Shown: positions 1-8,663 of the stretch, piece after piece
Layout of the letters: every line of letters begins with the position of its first letter
Position numbering within the stretch: the stretch's first letter is position 1
From: Prolixibacteraceae bacterium
Lineage (GTDB): Bacteria; Bacteroidota; Bacteroidia; Bacteroidales; Prolixibacteraceae
Length of the DNA: 50,912 nt
Reading direction: 5' to 3'
Assembly (NCBI GenBank): GCA_019459485.1
Contig: JAIBEZ010000081.1
Location: 1 to 50,912, forward strand
Position numbers and translations under genes: made by a program
The notes under the pieces: generated by a model
What the model saw: the letters and a program-made list of their open reading frames with translations, nothing else
What the model was told of the DNA's origin: nothing
Databases searched by the model: none

Positions 1-3000
1 TGGATTAATGATTACACTGGTTCCGGGAGAAACACATCCAGCCAGATTTTTAGCAGTAACAGTGTACGAACCAGGAACAACCCCAGTAAAGATTCCGTTT
101 GTGTTCGAATAGTCAGTACCATTAATGCTATATTTCATGCCAGTGCCTGTTGGTTCAGTAACTGTGATAGTACCTGTTGGGATGGAAACGGTTGGCTGGG
201 TTATATCAACGGTCGGAGCATTTGGAGGCGTGTTGATGGTAATGTCAAAGCTGTTTTCAACTGCAGGGCAAGAACCTGAAGCCGGAGCGTAGACAAACAG
301 CGTAGTTGAGCTTGAGATAACATCTCCTGCTGATTTTGGTGTTCCTGTTCCACCGGTAGCGCTGAAATAGTTTCCGTTTGTCAGAGGCAGTAAGGTATAA
401 CTTCCGCAAGCGCTGACAGGAGCCGGAGCATCTGCCAGAACAGGCGTGTTGATGGTAATGTCAAAGCTGTTTTCAACTGCTGGGCAAGAACCTGAAGCCG
501 GAGTATAAACAAATAGAGTGGTTGAACTTGTGATTAGATTTCCTGCAACCAGAGCAGTTCCTCCGCCATTTATTTCTGTAAGGTAGTTTCCGTTTGTCAA
601 TGCTGGCAAAGTATAAGGACCGCAATTGGTAACATTTGCAGGAGCATCGGCCAGTGGTTCGGTTGTAATGGTTACAATGAAACTGTTTTCCACATTAGAG
701 CAAGGTGCTGTTCCTTCCGTAAACACAAACAATGTTGTGCTGCTGCTGATAGCATCACCTGCTGATAATGGGCCTACACCGCCTGTTCCGGTATAGTAAT
801 TACCATTTGTCAATGCTGGCAAAGTATAAGGACCGCAATTGGAAACATTTGCAGGTGCATCGGCCAAAGGAGCCGCATTGATAGCCACCGCAAAGCTTAC
901 TTCATCGCTACAGGTTCCATTTACATCATAAATCCAAACGGTCTGCGTGCTGGTTATTGGTTCAGTGATAACTGTTCCGCTCAGTGCCTGGCTGTTGTTG
1001 TAATAAGCAGGCGCTACCAGATTTGTTCCGGCGATGACCGGTAAAGCATAACTGTCGCAGGCTGCCTGTGGACCAGGATTGGTAATGACTGGTGTATTAT
1101 TAACAGTAATGATTACCGTATTGGAAATTACTTCACTCTCATCTTCCAAATCTAAAACAAGTCTGAAGTAGGTGGTTGCTGTTAAAGCCACCGGTTGGTA
1201 AGTGTTTGTTTCAGCGCCAGAGATATCAGTCCACAGGGAATTATCCTGAGACGATTGCCACCTTAAAGTGTAGTTTTCATCTCCATCCCCTGTGATTGTA
1301 GAAGTCAATTCATCAGGTAGATCATTATAACATATGGTCTGATCCGTTGCAATTGTTGCAACTATTTCTGATGCTGGCAGGCAATAAGTAATATTGAGGG
1401 TCGGTGGAGTATATCCACTCGTATTTTCTTTGGATGCAACAATCCAGTAATCCTGATCTGAACCCCCTGAATAGTTTTGTACAGTAAGCCCGAAATTATT
1501 TACAGGTGTTGAAACCCATTCCTGTATAACCTCAATCCCCGATGTGTTTAAATCAAATGTACTGATTCCTGTTGTTCCAAAAGCACCGGCAGAGGCATCC
1601 CATAGGTTTGTGTTGTAACGGTCTGATGTTGTGTTGGCGGCTCCACTTGTACCCCAGTTATTGGTTCCATTGTAAGTGTTCCAGGTGGCAGCACTCTCAC
1701 CCCATGCACGGCGTAAATTATAAATACTGAATGCCTTGGCAGAACCATCAGTAACATAGAAAGAAACACTTGCATTTTGTATAACTGCATCGTCAGGAAT
1801 TCCTGAAAGATCCCATTTGTATAATGCTCCCTGCGGATAGGAAGTATATGGACTCACTGTAACAGTAGTTTCTGTACCATAATTTGTTGTTGCCTGCGAA
1901 TTTCGAAGGCGTGTATCTGCAACTGTAACCAATGATACGTTAGTACACAGGGACACAACAAAGTTTGCAGTAACCGTTTTATTTCCATTCATTGTAATCG
2001 ACCAGCTACCATTGCTGTTATCAGTCAAATCACCGGCATTTGTACCTGTCCATGAACCGAACTGATATCCCGAAGATGGATTCGGAGTTAGTGTTACAAC
2101 TGTCCCACTATTGTAGTTGCCTCCGGCAGGATCAAATGAAACCAAACCATTGCCGTCACCCTGGGCAGTTAATGTATAAACAGTTATAACAGAACCGCTG
2201 ACAGCCAAATTTTTAGCTGTTGCGCCATTGCTGGTATGACCTATATTTCCGCTGAATGAACCCTCTGTTCCATTATTTAGCCGAACATAAATGAGGGTGG
2301 AAGGTACCAAACCCCCAGTTTGGGCCAGCGTCAATGATGAACCGAATCCGCTTCCACTGGTAGTTGAAATTTCAAAATTAGCTGGAGCGGTTACAACAAT
2401 ATCATTGGTTAAATTACTGCCGGAAACCATATAGGTTTGCTCAGCAGAAGGAATTCCAGACTGGCTGTTAAATTCATCCAACTCAACTTTGGATGTAGTG
2501 ATAGTTGGTCCGGCAGGTAACAGCGTATAGCATATTTCAAAAAGTGGTGCAAGTGTTGGTTGACTGTTATATGAGTCAGCACTCCGGTTCTGATTCTCCG
2601 TACCTTCGCCGATAATTACCAAAGCATTATTTGCAGCCCATCCGGGTTGATCGATAATTTCCTGCACGATCTCTGTCAGGGACGGGGTTGAATAGTCTGA
2701 ACCGCTTGTCCATTGAGTTACTTCCCATGTTGCCGCCGCTGTGGTTTTAGCACGGCTTGAAACGTTATTGGCACTTGTTGTAAAAGTGGCAGGATTTTCA
2801 TTAAGCTGGCCATAAAAAGTCATTCGCGATGCCGTGGCTCCACTGGTTGCATTGGCCCGAAATGTGACATTTGCAGTATTAATAGTAGCTCCGGGAGGTA
2901 TATTTATGTTGGGGAATCTCAACCCCCATAAGTTCAGAGTACCTGTTGAGGTTCCACCATATGCCCGGAACATTTGCAGAGATTTTGTTGAAGTATCACC

Positions 3001-5310
3001 ATCAAGATCCATGGCTCCATTGTCAGTTCTTTGTTCAACGTCATCGCTTGATGCACTTATTCTGGATGTTATGCAAATTGATACAGAAGAAGAGGTAGTT
3101 CCACTGACAGCTACATTTTTCGCAGCTGTACCGATGCTTGTATGGACTATATTCTCAGTGAATGAACCCACTGCTCCGGTATTTAGCCGAACATAAATGG
3201 TAGTGGATGGAACCGAACCGCCAGTTTGAATAAGTGTCAATGATGAGCCAAATCCGCTTCCATTAGTAGTTGAAATTTCAAAATTAGTAGGAGCGGCTAT
3301 CTCAATATTATCGGTTAAGTTACTACCGGAAACCGTATAGGTTTGTTCAGCAGAAGGAATTCCCGTCTGGCTGCTGAAAGGTGTCAATGATACATTTATT
3401 GTTACTATTGGCTCATTGACAGCTTCTTCTGCAAGCATAAATACCCCGAATGCATAAGTGCGAACAACATCTTTGTTATGTGGTTCGGCTCTTACGGTGA
3501 AGGTACCATCTATCGCAGGCTGAATATTTATCCACCGTGCTACAAATCCATTTACTGTATTGACACCAGTACAGAAATAAACAGAGTGTCCGTTGTCATC
3601 GTGAATACCAACACCGCTTGTACTAGCATTGGTTGCAGTTTGTATCCCTGAAATGGTATAGCGGGTAAAGCGTTCTGAATATTCAGGGGTTGCACTTTCT
3701 GTCCCTGCCCTGTTAATGCTGGTCGCAAAAGTGTAAGTCTTGGTTGGGTCTAAGCCTGTGAAAGTAATATCCATCCAGTAGTCTATCGGGTCTGAAGTGG
3801 CTGACATAATTACACCCTGCATATCCGCTTTTCCGTTAAAAGTTTCGTAAGCATCTGTTCCTGGATTCGGCATTTCTCCACCATCGGAATAATCGAATAT
3901 TTCACTGGAGGTGGTCATCGTTACGCCTATACCAGTTTGAGAACCGGTATCAAAGTCCAACAAGGTGCCACTGGATGTATTGAGTGAGAATTCAGTTGTG
4001 TTGATCGGAGTACTTGTTCCAGAAACATCATTATATGCTATCCATGAATTATTGGCAGCCTCAGTAGTGGTTCCGGTAACAGCTACATTTTTTGTAACTG
4101 CACTAACACTTGTATGACTGATATTACCACTCGATGTACCAATGGTACTTCTGTTCAAACGTACATATACAGGTGTAGATGCAAGAGTTCCATTTGTTTG
4201 AGTTAAAGTAATCGGGTTAGTAGTAAACCCACTGCCGTTTGTTATTGAGAGTTCAAAGCCTGAAGGAGCTGTTATTGTTATATTTCCAGTCAGGTTAACA
4301 CCTGAAACGGTATAACTTTGTTGTCCTGAAGGCTCACCTGGCTGGCTTGCAAAAACTGAAAGCGTTGCAACCGATGTTGTAATAGTTGGATCATCAGAAG
4401 CTTCCCGGGATTGAGTATAGGTGTCTTTAGCCAGCCCATCACTAACAGAAACGTATTCAAATGAAATTTCAGTTTCAGTAGCATTCACACGCATAGCACC
4501 GGCGCCGCTGTAATAAACTTCACCAATTTGTGTCCCCGTGCGTACGTCAGAACCAGCAGCACCGTCAGTAAAATAACGGATACCATCCTGAAGAATACGT
4601 TCATAAATATGATTGTGTCCTGAAATTACAAAATCGGCTCCCCATTCTGCAAAGGGCCATCGCATATTTGCATCTCCTCCATGCATGCCACCTGAATAAG
4701 CTGGTTGGTGAAACATGACTATTTTCCAGGCTGCAGTTGAATTCGCCAGAGCATTTTGAAGAAAGGTTTTCTGGGCAGCCAAATCCGGAGGTGTTCCTGA
4801 CATGGTACCACTGTTCATCATGAAAAAATGAACCGGCCCCCTTACAAAATCATAGTAAAGGTTTGTCGCACCAGATGATGCTCCTGTGGGTGGCAAATAA
4901 CTAAAATATGCCAAATAGTTGGCAATTGGTGCGTCATAATCGTGATTGCCCGGAACCGGCCAGAAGTTGCCGGTACTGACATAATCGATGCGTTCTGATG
5001 ACGTCGCTTGTGGACCATAGTATGCACCCACTACACCGTCATAACAACCGGTATTGCAAGTTGACCCCTGGCTGTTATCCCCGCCCGAAACAATAAAATC
5101 AGGATCCCAGTTATTTACCATATTTGCAATATTAGCAGTAGTGGTATTATTTGCATAACCAAAATCGGAAATAACGGCAAAGGAGGTGGCATCTCCATTC
5201 TGCACACCTGACACCTGAGAAAATCCTGATAAACTGATCGTTAATACAAGGAAAAGAAAACAAAAAATAGTTTTCCATCGTTTGGAATTTGAAAAGTTAA
5301 AATCTTTCAT
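1..5310 (-). CDS. Giant modular secreted metallophosphoesterase (C-terminus beyond left edge)
   Basis: The frame is open from an ATG at 5308-5310 to base 1, giving 1770 residues without a stop. After a signal peptide (about residues 1-32) comes a calcineurin-like phosphoesterase domain (about 40-280). Its metal-ligand motifs are SDFG, GGDN near 75, GNHD near 119, FHQP and GHNH near 230. Accessory modules follow: three copies of an Ig-like unit (about 310-410, 630-740, 930-1040; shared pattern SGxNLTxxI, YVRLN, VxGT), a jelly-roll-like segment (410-630), two DNRLRE-like segments (740-930 and 1120-1305), an InlB-type B-repeat (1040-1120), an Ig-like stretch, four roughly 72-residue repeats (1410-1695) and an SprB-like repeat at the edge. 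This is the architecture of a large secreted or surface Bacteroidota protein. A type IX sorting domain would be expected in the missing C-terminus. The substrate is unknown. Confidence 0.88.
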   Translation of the reverse strand, partial: MKDFNFSNSKRWKTIFCFLFLVLTISLSGFSQVSGVQNGDATSFAVISDFGYANNTTTANIANMVNNWDPDFIVSGGDNSQGSTCNTGCYDGVVGAYYGPQATSSERIDYVSTGNFWPVPGNHDYDAPIANYLAYFSYLPPTGASSGATNLYYDFVRGPVHFFMMNSGTMSGTPPDLAAQKTFLQNALANSTAAWKIVMFHQPAYSGGMHGGDANMRWPFAEWGADFVISGHNHIYERILQDGIRYFTDGAAGSDVRTGTQIGEVYYSGAGAMRVNATETEISFEYVSVSDGLAKDTYTQSREASDDPTITTSVATLSVFASQPGEPSGQQSYTVSGVNLTGNITITAPSGFELSITNGSGFTTNPITLTQTNGTLASTPVYVRLNRSTIGTSSGNISHTSVSAVTKNVAVTGTTTEAANNSWIAYNDVSGTSTPINTTEFSLNTSSGTLLDFDTGSQTGIGVTMTTSSEIFDYSDGGEMPNPGTDAYETFNGKADMQGVIMSATSDPIDYWMDITFTGLDPTKTYTFATSINRAGTESATPEYSERFTRYTISGIQTATNASTSGVGIHDDNGHSVYFCTGVNTVNGFVARWINIQPAIDGTFTVRAEPHNKDVVRTYAFGVFMLAEEAVNEPIVTINVSLTPFSSQTGIPSAEQTYTVSGSNLTDNIEIAAPTNFEISTTNGSGFGSSLTLIQTGGSVPSTTIYVRLNTGAVGSFTENIVHTSIGTAAKNVAVSGTTSSSVSICITSRISASSDDVEQRTDNGAMDLDGDTSTKSLQMFRAYGGTSTGTLNLWGLRFPNINIPPGATINTANVTFRANATSGATASRMTFYGQLNENPATFTTSANNVSSRAKTTAAATWEVTQWTSGSDYSTPSLTEIVQEIIDQPGWAANNALVIIGEGTENQNRSADSYNSQPTLAPLFEICYTLLPAGPTITTSKVELDEFNSQSGIPSAEQTYMVSGSNLTNDIVVTAPANFEISTTSGSGFGSSLTLAQTGGLVPSTLIYVRLNNGTEGSFSGNIGHTSNGATAKNLAVSGSVITVYTLTAQGDGNGLVSFDPAGGNYNSGTVVTLTPNPSSGYQFGSWTGTNAGDLTDNSNGSWSITMNGNKTVTANFVVSLCTNVSLVTVADTRLRNSQATTNYGTETTVTVSPYTSYPQGALYKWDLSGIPDDAVIQNASVSFYVTDGSAKAFSIYNLRRAWGESAATWNTYNGTNNWGTSGAANTTSDRYNTNLWDASAGAFGTTGISTFDLNTSGIEVIQEWVSTPVNNFGLTVQNYSGGSDQDYWIVASKENTSGYTPPTLNITYCLPASEIVATIATDQTICYNDLPDELTSTITGDGDENYTLRWQSSQDNSLWTDISGAETNTYQPVALTATTYFRLVLDLEDESEVISNTVIITVNNTPVITNPGPQAACDSYALPVIAGTNLVAPAYYNNSQALSGTVITEPITSTQTVWIYDVNGTCSDEVSFAVAINAAPLADAPANVSNCGPYTLPALTNGNYYTGTGGVGPLSAGDAISSSTTLFVFTEGTAPCSNVENSFIVTITTEPLADAPANVTNCGPYTLPALTNGNYLTEINGGGTALVAGNLITSSTTLFVYTPASGSCPAVENSFDITINTPVLADAPAPVSACGSYTLLPLTNGNYFSATGGTGTPKSAGDVISSSTTLFVYAPASGSCPAVENSFDITINTPPNAPTVDITQPTVSIPTGTITVTEPTGTGMKYSINGTDYSNTNGIFTGVVPGSYTVTAKNLAGCVSPGTSVIINP
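226..1085 (-). repeat. Four tandem ~72-codon repeats inside the metallophosphoesterase gene
   Basis: The unit is about 216 bp. The segments near 226-300 and 442-516 are nearly identical, as are those near 594-653 and 808-867. Two more units, starting near 658 and 871, are more diverged. The protein units share the pattern ADAPANVxNCGPYTLPALTN followed by SSTTLFVxT and VENSF. Near-identity at the DNA level points to recent duplication or gene conversion inside the gene. Confidence 0.8.
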
Positions 5311-5524
5311 AGCGTATGGTATTAAATAATTATATATTGGATATTATTCAATTCTCAGTTATGAATGCTATAACGAAGGCGCCATTACGCCAATTCCCGA
5401 AGCATTCATTTGTAATATCTGACCTGGTTGACAGGCCGTTATGTTCATCCTTAATTGTTCCATTTTTTCTCCAGTAATAGCACCCCTTTTCGCATTTGGG
5501 TTAATAGCATTTTGACAATGAAAA

Positions 5525-5710
5525 TTATTTGTCGATGTGTAGTCCGGGTAAAATAGTCTCTATCATAACCTTATGGATTCTGATTTGCTCCAGACCATCA
5601 GAAGCTTCGCCAATTACGTTCGCGATATCTTCAACTTTAATCACAGCAACCAATCCCTGACGGAATATCAGGTGGTCATCAACTACAATCATATTTGGTA
5701 TCTTAGGCAT
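5525..5710 (-). pseudogene. Fragment of a LuxR/NarL-type response regulator receiver domain
   Basis: The 61-codon frame starts MPKIPNMIVVDDHLIFRQGL and continues to IGEASDGLEQ. This closely matches residues 11-47 of the intact regulator at 7513-8181 (IIVDDHLIFRQGL, VIGEASNGIE). After that point the similarity ends. The phosphoacceptor aspartate, the rest of the receiver and the whole DNA-binding domain are missing. It is best read as the 5' stump of a duplicated regulator gene, left by a deletion. It may still be transcribed, but a 61-residue partial receiver is unlikely to signal. Confidence 0.7.
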
Positions 5711-5988
5711 AGTGATATTTTGACAACTAAATTTACCATACTGAGAATCGGAAAAGGTGGGCTTAAAGGGGCAAATGCCTGGTACAAAAGGATGATTTTA
5801 GCTACTGCAAAAGGAGTAGGCGTATCGGCCAAAAGGAGGAGAAGAAGTGGTCAGTGGTCAGTCACAGTTGGCAGTTTTACAGTCGAAGGCGAAGGCAATG
5901 GGGAGAAGGGGCGAGGGGGTGAAGGGTGAGAAGATGGGGAAATGAGAAGAAGGGAGGGTGGGAACCATGAAGTGGTTAATGTGAATAG

Positions 5989-6007
5989 CCCCGAATGAAA
6001 TTCGGGG
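5989..6007. repeat. Perfect small hairpin
   Basis: CCCCGAAT (5989-5996) and ATTCGGGG (6000-6007) pair perfectly around the loop GAA. No T tract follows on either strand, so it looks like a dispersed palindrome rather than a classical terminator. A second C/G-rich inverted stretch follows at about 6015-6050. Confidence 0.5.
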
Positions 6008-6476
6008 AGAGATAGAACCCCTGACCCGAACCCTGAAAGGGTGGGGGTGTAAAAGTGTGTTTATATTCAACTAATGCTGGTAACTATGAATATTGGGTTG
6101 GTTGCCAAATTACCATAACCCCATAAACAAAAACATTCAAATAAACAAGCGCTCCTACTTAACAAACATTTAAATGATATAAAATGAAAGTTTTTTATTG
6201 CGTGGTTATTTTCATGAATGGTTATGTTTTTAATGCGAACTACCCGATTTGAGTATCGAATGGTAAAAAAAAACATGCTGATAAAAATGCTTACATAATC
6301 AATGTTTAACAACAGCCGGTTCGCTGGGTATCTTTTTTTGCTGTTTCAGAATAAACTGCTGTAAGTCAGAGTCGTCAAACACTATCTTCACAATAACCGT
6401 TGGATGCCTGTTGATTAAAATCTACTAATTTATTCACCCAAAACGGAACAATCCGTTGATAAAAAAAGCAAAAATT

Positions 6477-7184
6477 ATGACGCTAAAATTTGCCTTGTTT
6501 GAAAACAACCTGACCAGTGACCCCACTGATTACATGGCTGTGGTGCAAGACCAGCCCAGTAAAACGCAGGAAGATGTAATTGACCTGATGATTGGCCGCG
6601 GTTCTACAGTGACCAAAGCCGAAGCCCTTTCGGTAATCGAAGAGTACTCAACCGCCATTGAACAACTGCTGAAAGATGGATATTCCATCAACACCCCGAT
6701 TTTTAACCTCTCGCCTTCAATAAAAGGAGTATTTTACGGTGCCGATCAATCTTTTAACAGGGCGATTCATTCGGTAAAAATTAATGTTACTCCCGGCACA
6801 CGCATACGTGAAATCGGATCACAGATAACCGTGGAAAAAGTGAAAGGCGCTTCGCCCCAGCCCGACATTGAATGCCTCTACGACCTGGGCAGCGATACCC
6901 GCAACGGTCAGCTCACCCCGGGAAACATTGCCCAAATTCGCGGCAGCCGCCTGAAATACGACATTAACGACCCGGCACAGGGGATTTACCTGATTGCCAC
7001 CGATGGCGTTGAAAACAAAGTTACCACCATTGCCCGTAACATGCCGGCTCAGCTCGATTTCCTGGTTCCTGCATTAACCCCCGGTGAATACAGGCTCGAA
7101 GTAAGGGCAGTGATAAACAAGGGGAAAGAATTTAAAAGAGGCACTTTGCCGGGTGTTTTAATGATGCTGGAAATACAACTGTAA
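6477..7184 (+). CDS. HU-like DNA-binding protein with C-terminal DUF4469 Ig-like domain
   Basis: This 235-residue protein starts at ATG 6477; an upstream in-frame TTG at 6456 is less likely. Residues about 1-120 look like the divergent HU/IHF-like domain of Bacteroidota, with a helix-rich start (TQEDVIDLMIGRG, TKAEALSVIEEY) and a strand-rich section with SVKINVTPGT. Residues about 130-235 fit the DUF4469 Ig-like fold (PGNIAQIRGSRLKYD, ending LPGVLMMLEIQL). The family is known mainly from Bacteroidota and is annotated as DNA-binding by fold; targets are not established. The gene stands alone. Its 3' flank carries a long palindrome and a 22-bp tandem repeat. Its third-codon positions are more G+C-rich than the surrounding spacers, as expected for a real gene. 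Confidence 0.8.
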   Translation: MTLKFALFENNLTSDPTDYMAVVQDQPSKTQEDVIDLMIGRGSTVTKAEALSVIEEYSTAIEQLLKDGYSINTPIFNLSPSIKGVFYGADQSFNRAIHSVKINVTPGTRIREIGSQITVEKVKGASPQPDIECLYDLGSDTRNGQLTPGNIAQIRGSRLKYDINDPAQGIYLIATDGVENKVTTIARNMPAQLDFLVPALTPGEYRLEVRAVINKGKEFKRGTLPGVLMMLEIQL

Positions 7185-7191
7185 ATGGCAA

Positions 7192-7236
7192 TTTGTTCTG
7201 TAGAGACAAGGCATTGCCTTGTCTCTACAGAACAAA
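7192..7236. repeat. 45-nt perfect palindrome with one-base centre
   Basis: Two 22-nt arms (7192-7213 and 7215-7236) are exact reverse complements around a single T at 7214. The core is GTAGAGACAAGGCA and its complement. It begins eight bases after the stop of the HU-like gene. Extruded or transcribed it would form a long hairpin that could end transcription. The missing loop and T tract make a REP-like or mobile palindromic repeat equally likely. Confidence 0.85.
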
Positions 7237-7245
7237 GCAGTAAAT

Positions 7246-7355
7246 GGTAAGCCTTACGAGTGTGACGGGTAAGCTTTACAAAGGTGACTCATAAGCCTTG
7301 TAAGTGTGACGGGTAAGCTTTACAAGAGTGACTCATAAGCCTTGCGATAGCGACT
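7246..7355. repeat. Tandem repeat, five 22-bp units in an alternating pattern
   Basis: Units occupy 7246-7267, 7268-7289, 7290-7311, 7312-7333 and 7334-7355, each containing TAAGC(C/T)TT and ending in GTGAC or a variant. Odd units end TGTGACG or similar and even units GTGACT, giving a 44-bp higher-order period. There are no unique spacers, so it is not a CRISPR. The unit is not a multiple of three, so it is unlikely to be coding. Confidence 0.85.
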
Positions 7356-7512
7356 ACAAAGCAAGGGTGTAAATTTCAACCAATCCTGGCAGGTTTTCGG
7401 GGATTTGTCTAATCATCATTATGACCTCTCGGAGGTCGTTTCCACATTCTCTGCGTTTTTTTACCGGGCTCATGCTGAAGGCTGACGGGCATCCAAACTG
7501 CCAAGGCGCAAT
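7356..7512. other. Intergenic spacer between tandem repeat and response regulator
   Basis: Non-coding. It contains a short hairpin with stems GACCTC (7423-7428) and GAGGTC (7432-7437) that could end transcription from either side. Nothing else was recognised. Confidence 0.4.
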
Positions 7513-8181
7513 TTAAAATTCTACCAATTTGTGCTTTACGGCGAATAGTATCAGGGCAGGAGTGTTCTTGCATTTTGTTTTTTCGAGCAGGTTCGAGCGG
7601 TGGCTTTTGATTGTTTTAGCGCTTATAAAAAGTTTTTCCGCTATTTCCTCGTTGCTGAATCCAAGGCAGATATTTTGCAGCACTTCCATTTCGCGGTTGG
7701 TAAAGTGTCCTGTTTCAAGTGGTTTTTTGATACCGTTTCGCCCGAGGTTATTGATTATTTTTCGCAGCAGTTCGTTCGAAAAATAGCTTTCGCCATTCAT
7801 CACATCTTCAATGGCTTTTTCGAGTTCATTGATTCCGCTCGATTTCAGGATGAACCCTTTTACGCCAAGATCGATCATTTTGTAGTAATATTCCTCGTCG
7901 CCAAACATTGTAAAAGCGATAATCTTCAGGTCAGGCAGCATTTCCAACGCTTTTTTGGTGGCCTCCATCCCATTCATGTGGGGCATGTCGATGTCCATCA
8001 AAACCAAATCCGGTTTCAGTTTCGAAAGCAATTCAAGAAACTCAATTCCATTTGACGCTTCGCCAATAACAGTCGCAATGTTTTCGAGATTGATCAGGGA
8101 TTTTAGTCCCTGCCGGAAAATCAGGTGGTCGTCAACAATTATAAGATCTGGATTTTGGGTCAGACAGGAAGTCATATTCAT
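7513..8181 (-). CDS. NarL/LuxR-family response regulator
   Basis: A 222-residue two-domain regulator of usual family length. The receiver covers about residues 11-130, with the acidic pair D17-D18, the predicted phosphoacceptor D63 in LVLMDIDMP and the switch threonine in IIAFTMFG. A C-terminal LuxR-type helix-turn-helix (about 155-222) has the conserved FTNREMEVLQ and EEIAEKLFISAKTIKSHR. It should bind DNA when phosphorylated, most plausibly by the histidine kinase encoded upstream on the same strand (8664-11090); 482 bp separate them. Start is the ATG at 8179-8181; a second ATG lies at residue 3. A 5' fragment of a close paralogue lies at 5525-5710. Target genes cannot be read from the sequence. 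Confidence 0.93.
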   Translation of the reverse strand: MNMTSCLTQNPDLIIVDDHLIFRQGLKSLINLENIATVIGEASNGIEFLELLSKLKPDLVLMDIDMPHMNGMEATKKALEMLPDLKIIAFTMFGDEEYYYKMIDLGVKGFILKSSGINELEKAIEDVMNGESYFSNELLRKIINNLGRNGIKKPLETGHFTNREMEVLQNICLGFSNEEIAEKLFISAKTIKSHRSNLLEKTKCKNTPALILFAVKHKLVEF

Positions 8182-8320
8182 GGGTAAGTATGGTTAGTCA
8201 ACAAAAATTTGGGTTATTGAAACATACGAAACAACAAATTTATAACATTGACACTAAGATACATACATTTTAAACACAAACAGGATTTTTTTCAACTTTT
8301 TTATGATTTCTTTTGTGATT

Positions 8321-8392
8321 GACCGTTTACATGCATTGGCTGGTATTTTGCGTCAGTCAATCTTAGTCAATTGGTCGTCATTGTCTGGATTA
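8321..8392 (+). repeat. Dispersed intergenic repeat, copy 1
   Basis: It begins GACCGTTTACAT and continues with GGTATTTTGCGTCAGTCA. Two related copies lie at about 42160-42240 and 44341-44391, in the same orientation and also between genes. The shared order is (G)ACCGTT, GG(C/T)ATTTTG, GTCA and GGTCATT-like blocks. No protein is encoded. Confidence 0.6.
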
Positions 8393-8496
8393 TATGATAA
8401 TCTTGTGGGAAACGTAAAGCAAGTCAATTCTGCATTTTTTTAAACCTTACTTTTTTATCGACACCTTAGTCACCTTGTTGATGAATTTTTGATAAA

Positions 8497-8542
8497 GCTT
8501 TCCCAAAGTTTATTTTCAGTTTAAAATAAACTTTGGGAAAGC
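8497..8542. terminator. Perfect 20-bp-arm hairpin downstream of the histidine kinase
   Basis: Arms at 8497-8516 and 8523-8542 are exact reverse complements with a six-base loop. It lies 122 bp beyond the kinase stop, in its direction of transcription. No long T tract follows, so termination is inferred from stem strength and position only. It would separate kinase and regulator transcripts. A REP-like repeat is the alternative. Confidence 0.6.
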
Positions 8543-8663
8543 CCATGGTATAAGGTAAATAAGGTTAAGGTTTCGGTTTCGGGGCTGATCTGAGTTCCCA
8601 AGGTTTTTCACTAAAAAAATATCCCTGAATTTTTGGGTTTGAAAACACTTGACCACAAAAAAA

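Larger units (their letters stand above)
5311..6476. other. Long intergenic region with gene debris and repeats
   Basis: About 1.17 kb without a convincing intact gene. It holds a response-regulator fragment (5525-5710), a strand-biased purine-rich tract (about 5810-5965) and a small perfect hairpin (5989-6007). Next is a C/G-run repeat (about 6015-6050), then an A+T-rich stretch leading into the HU-like gene. The open frames here have no recognisable domains and read like noise. Confidence 0.6.
8182..8663. other. Intergenic region between histidine kinase and response regulator
   Basis: 482 bp without a gene. It contains the regulator's upstream region, a dispersed repeat copy (8321-8392) and a perfect hairpin (8497-8542). 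On the minus strand a TAAATTTG match to the Bacteroidota -7 element lies at 8235-8242, about 55 bp before the regulator start, but I see no well-spaced -33 TTG. The regulator therefore probably has its own promoter. Confidence 0.45.

Noticed and set aside
2834-3196. 120-codon plus-strand frame inside the metallophosphoesterase
   Set aside because: The minus-strand frame is continuous with recognisable modules; this is its antisense shadow.
5573-5929. 118-codon plus-strand frame in the 5311-6476 spacer
   Set aside because: It runs antisense to the response-regulator fragment and through a purine-rich tract; the second half is Arg/Gly/Glu-rich noise with no domain.
6067-6312. 81-codon minus-strand frame
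   Set aside because: A+T-rich spacer translation rich in Ile, Phe and Asn with no motif, neighbour or start context.
7246-7355. Possible CRISPR array at the 22-bp repeat (and at 49857-50095)
   Set aside because: Units are directly adjacent with no unique spacers, and there are no cas genes in the window.
7600-8055. 151-codon plus-strand frame
   Set aside because: Antisense to the response regulator; no recognisable motif.
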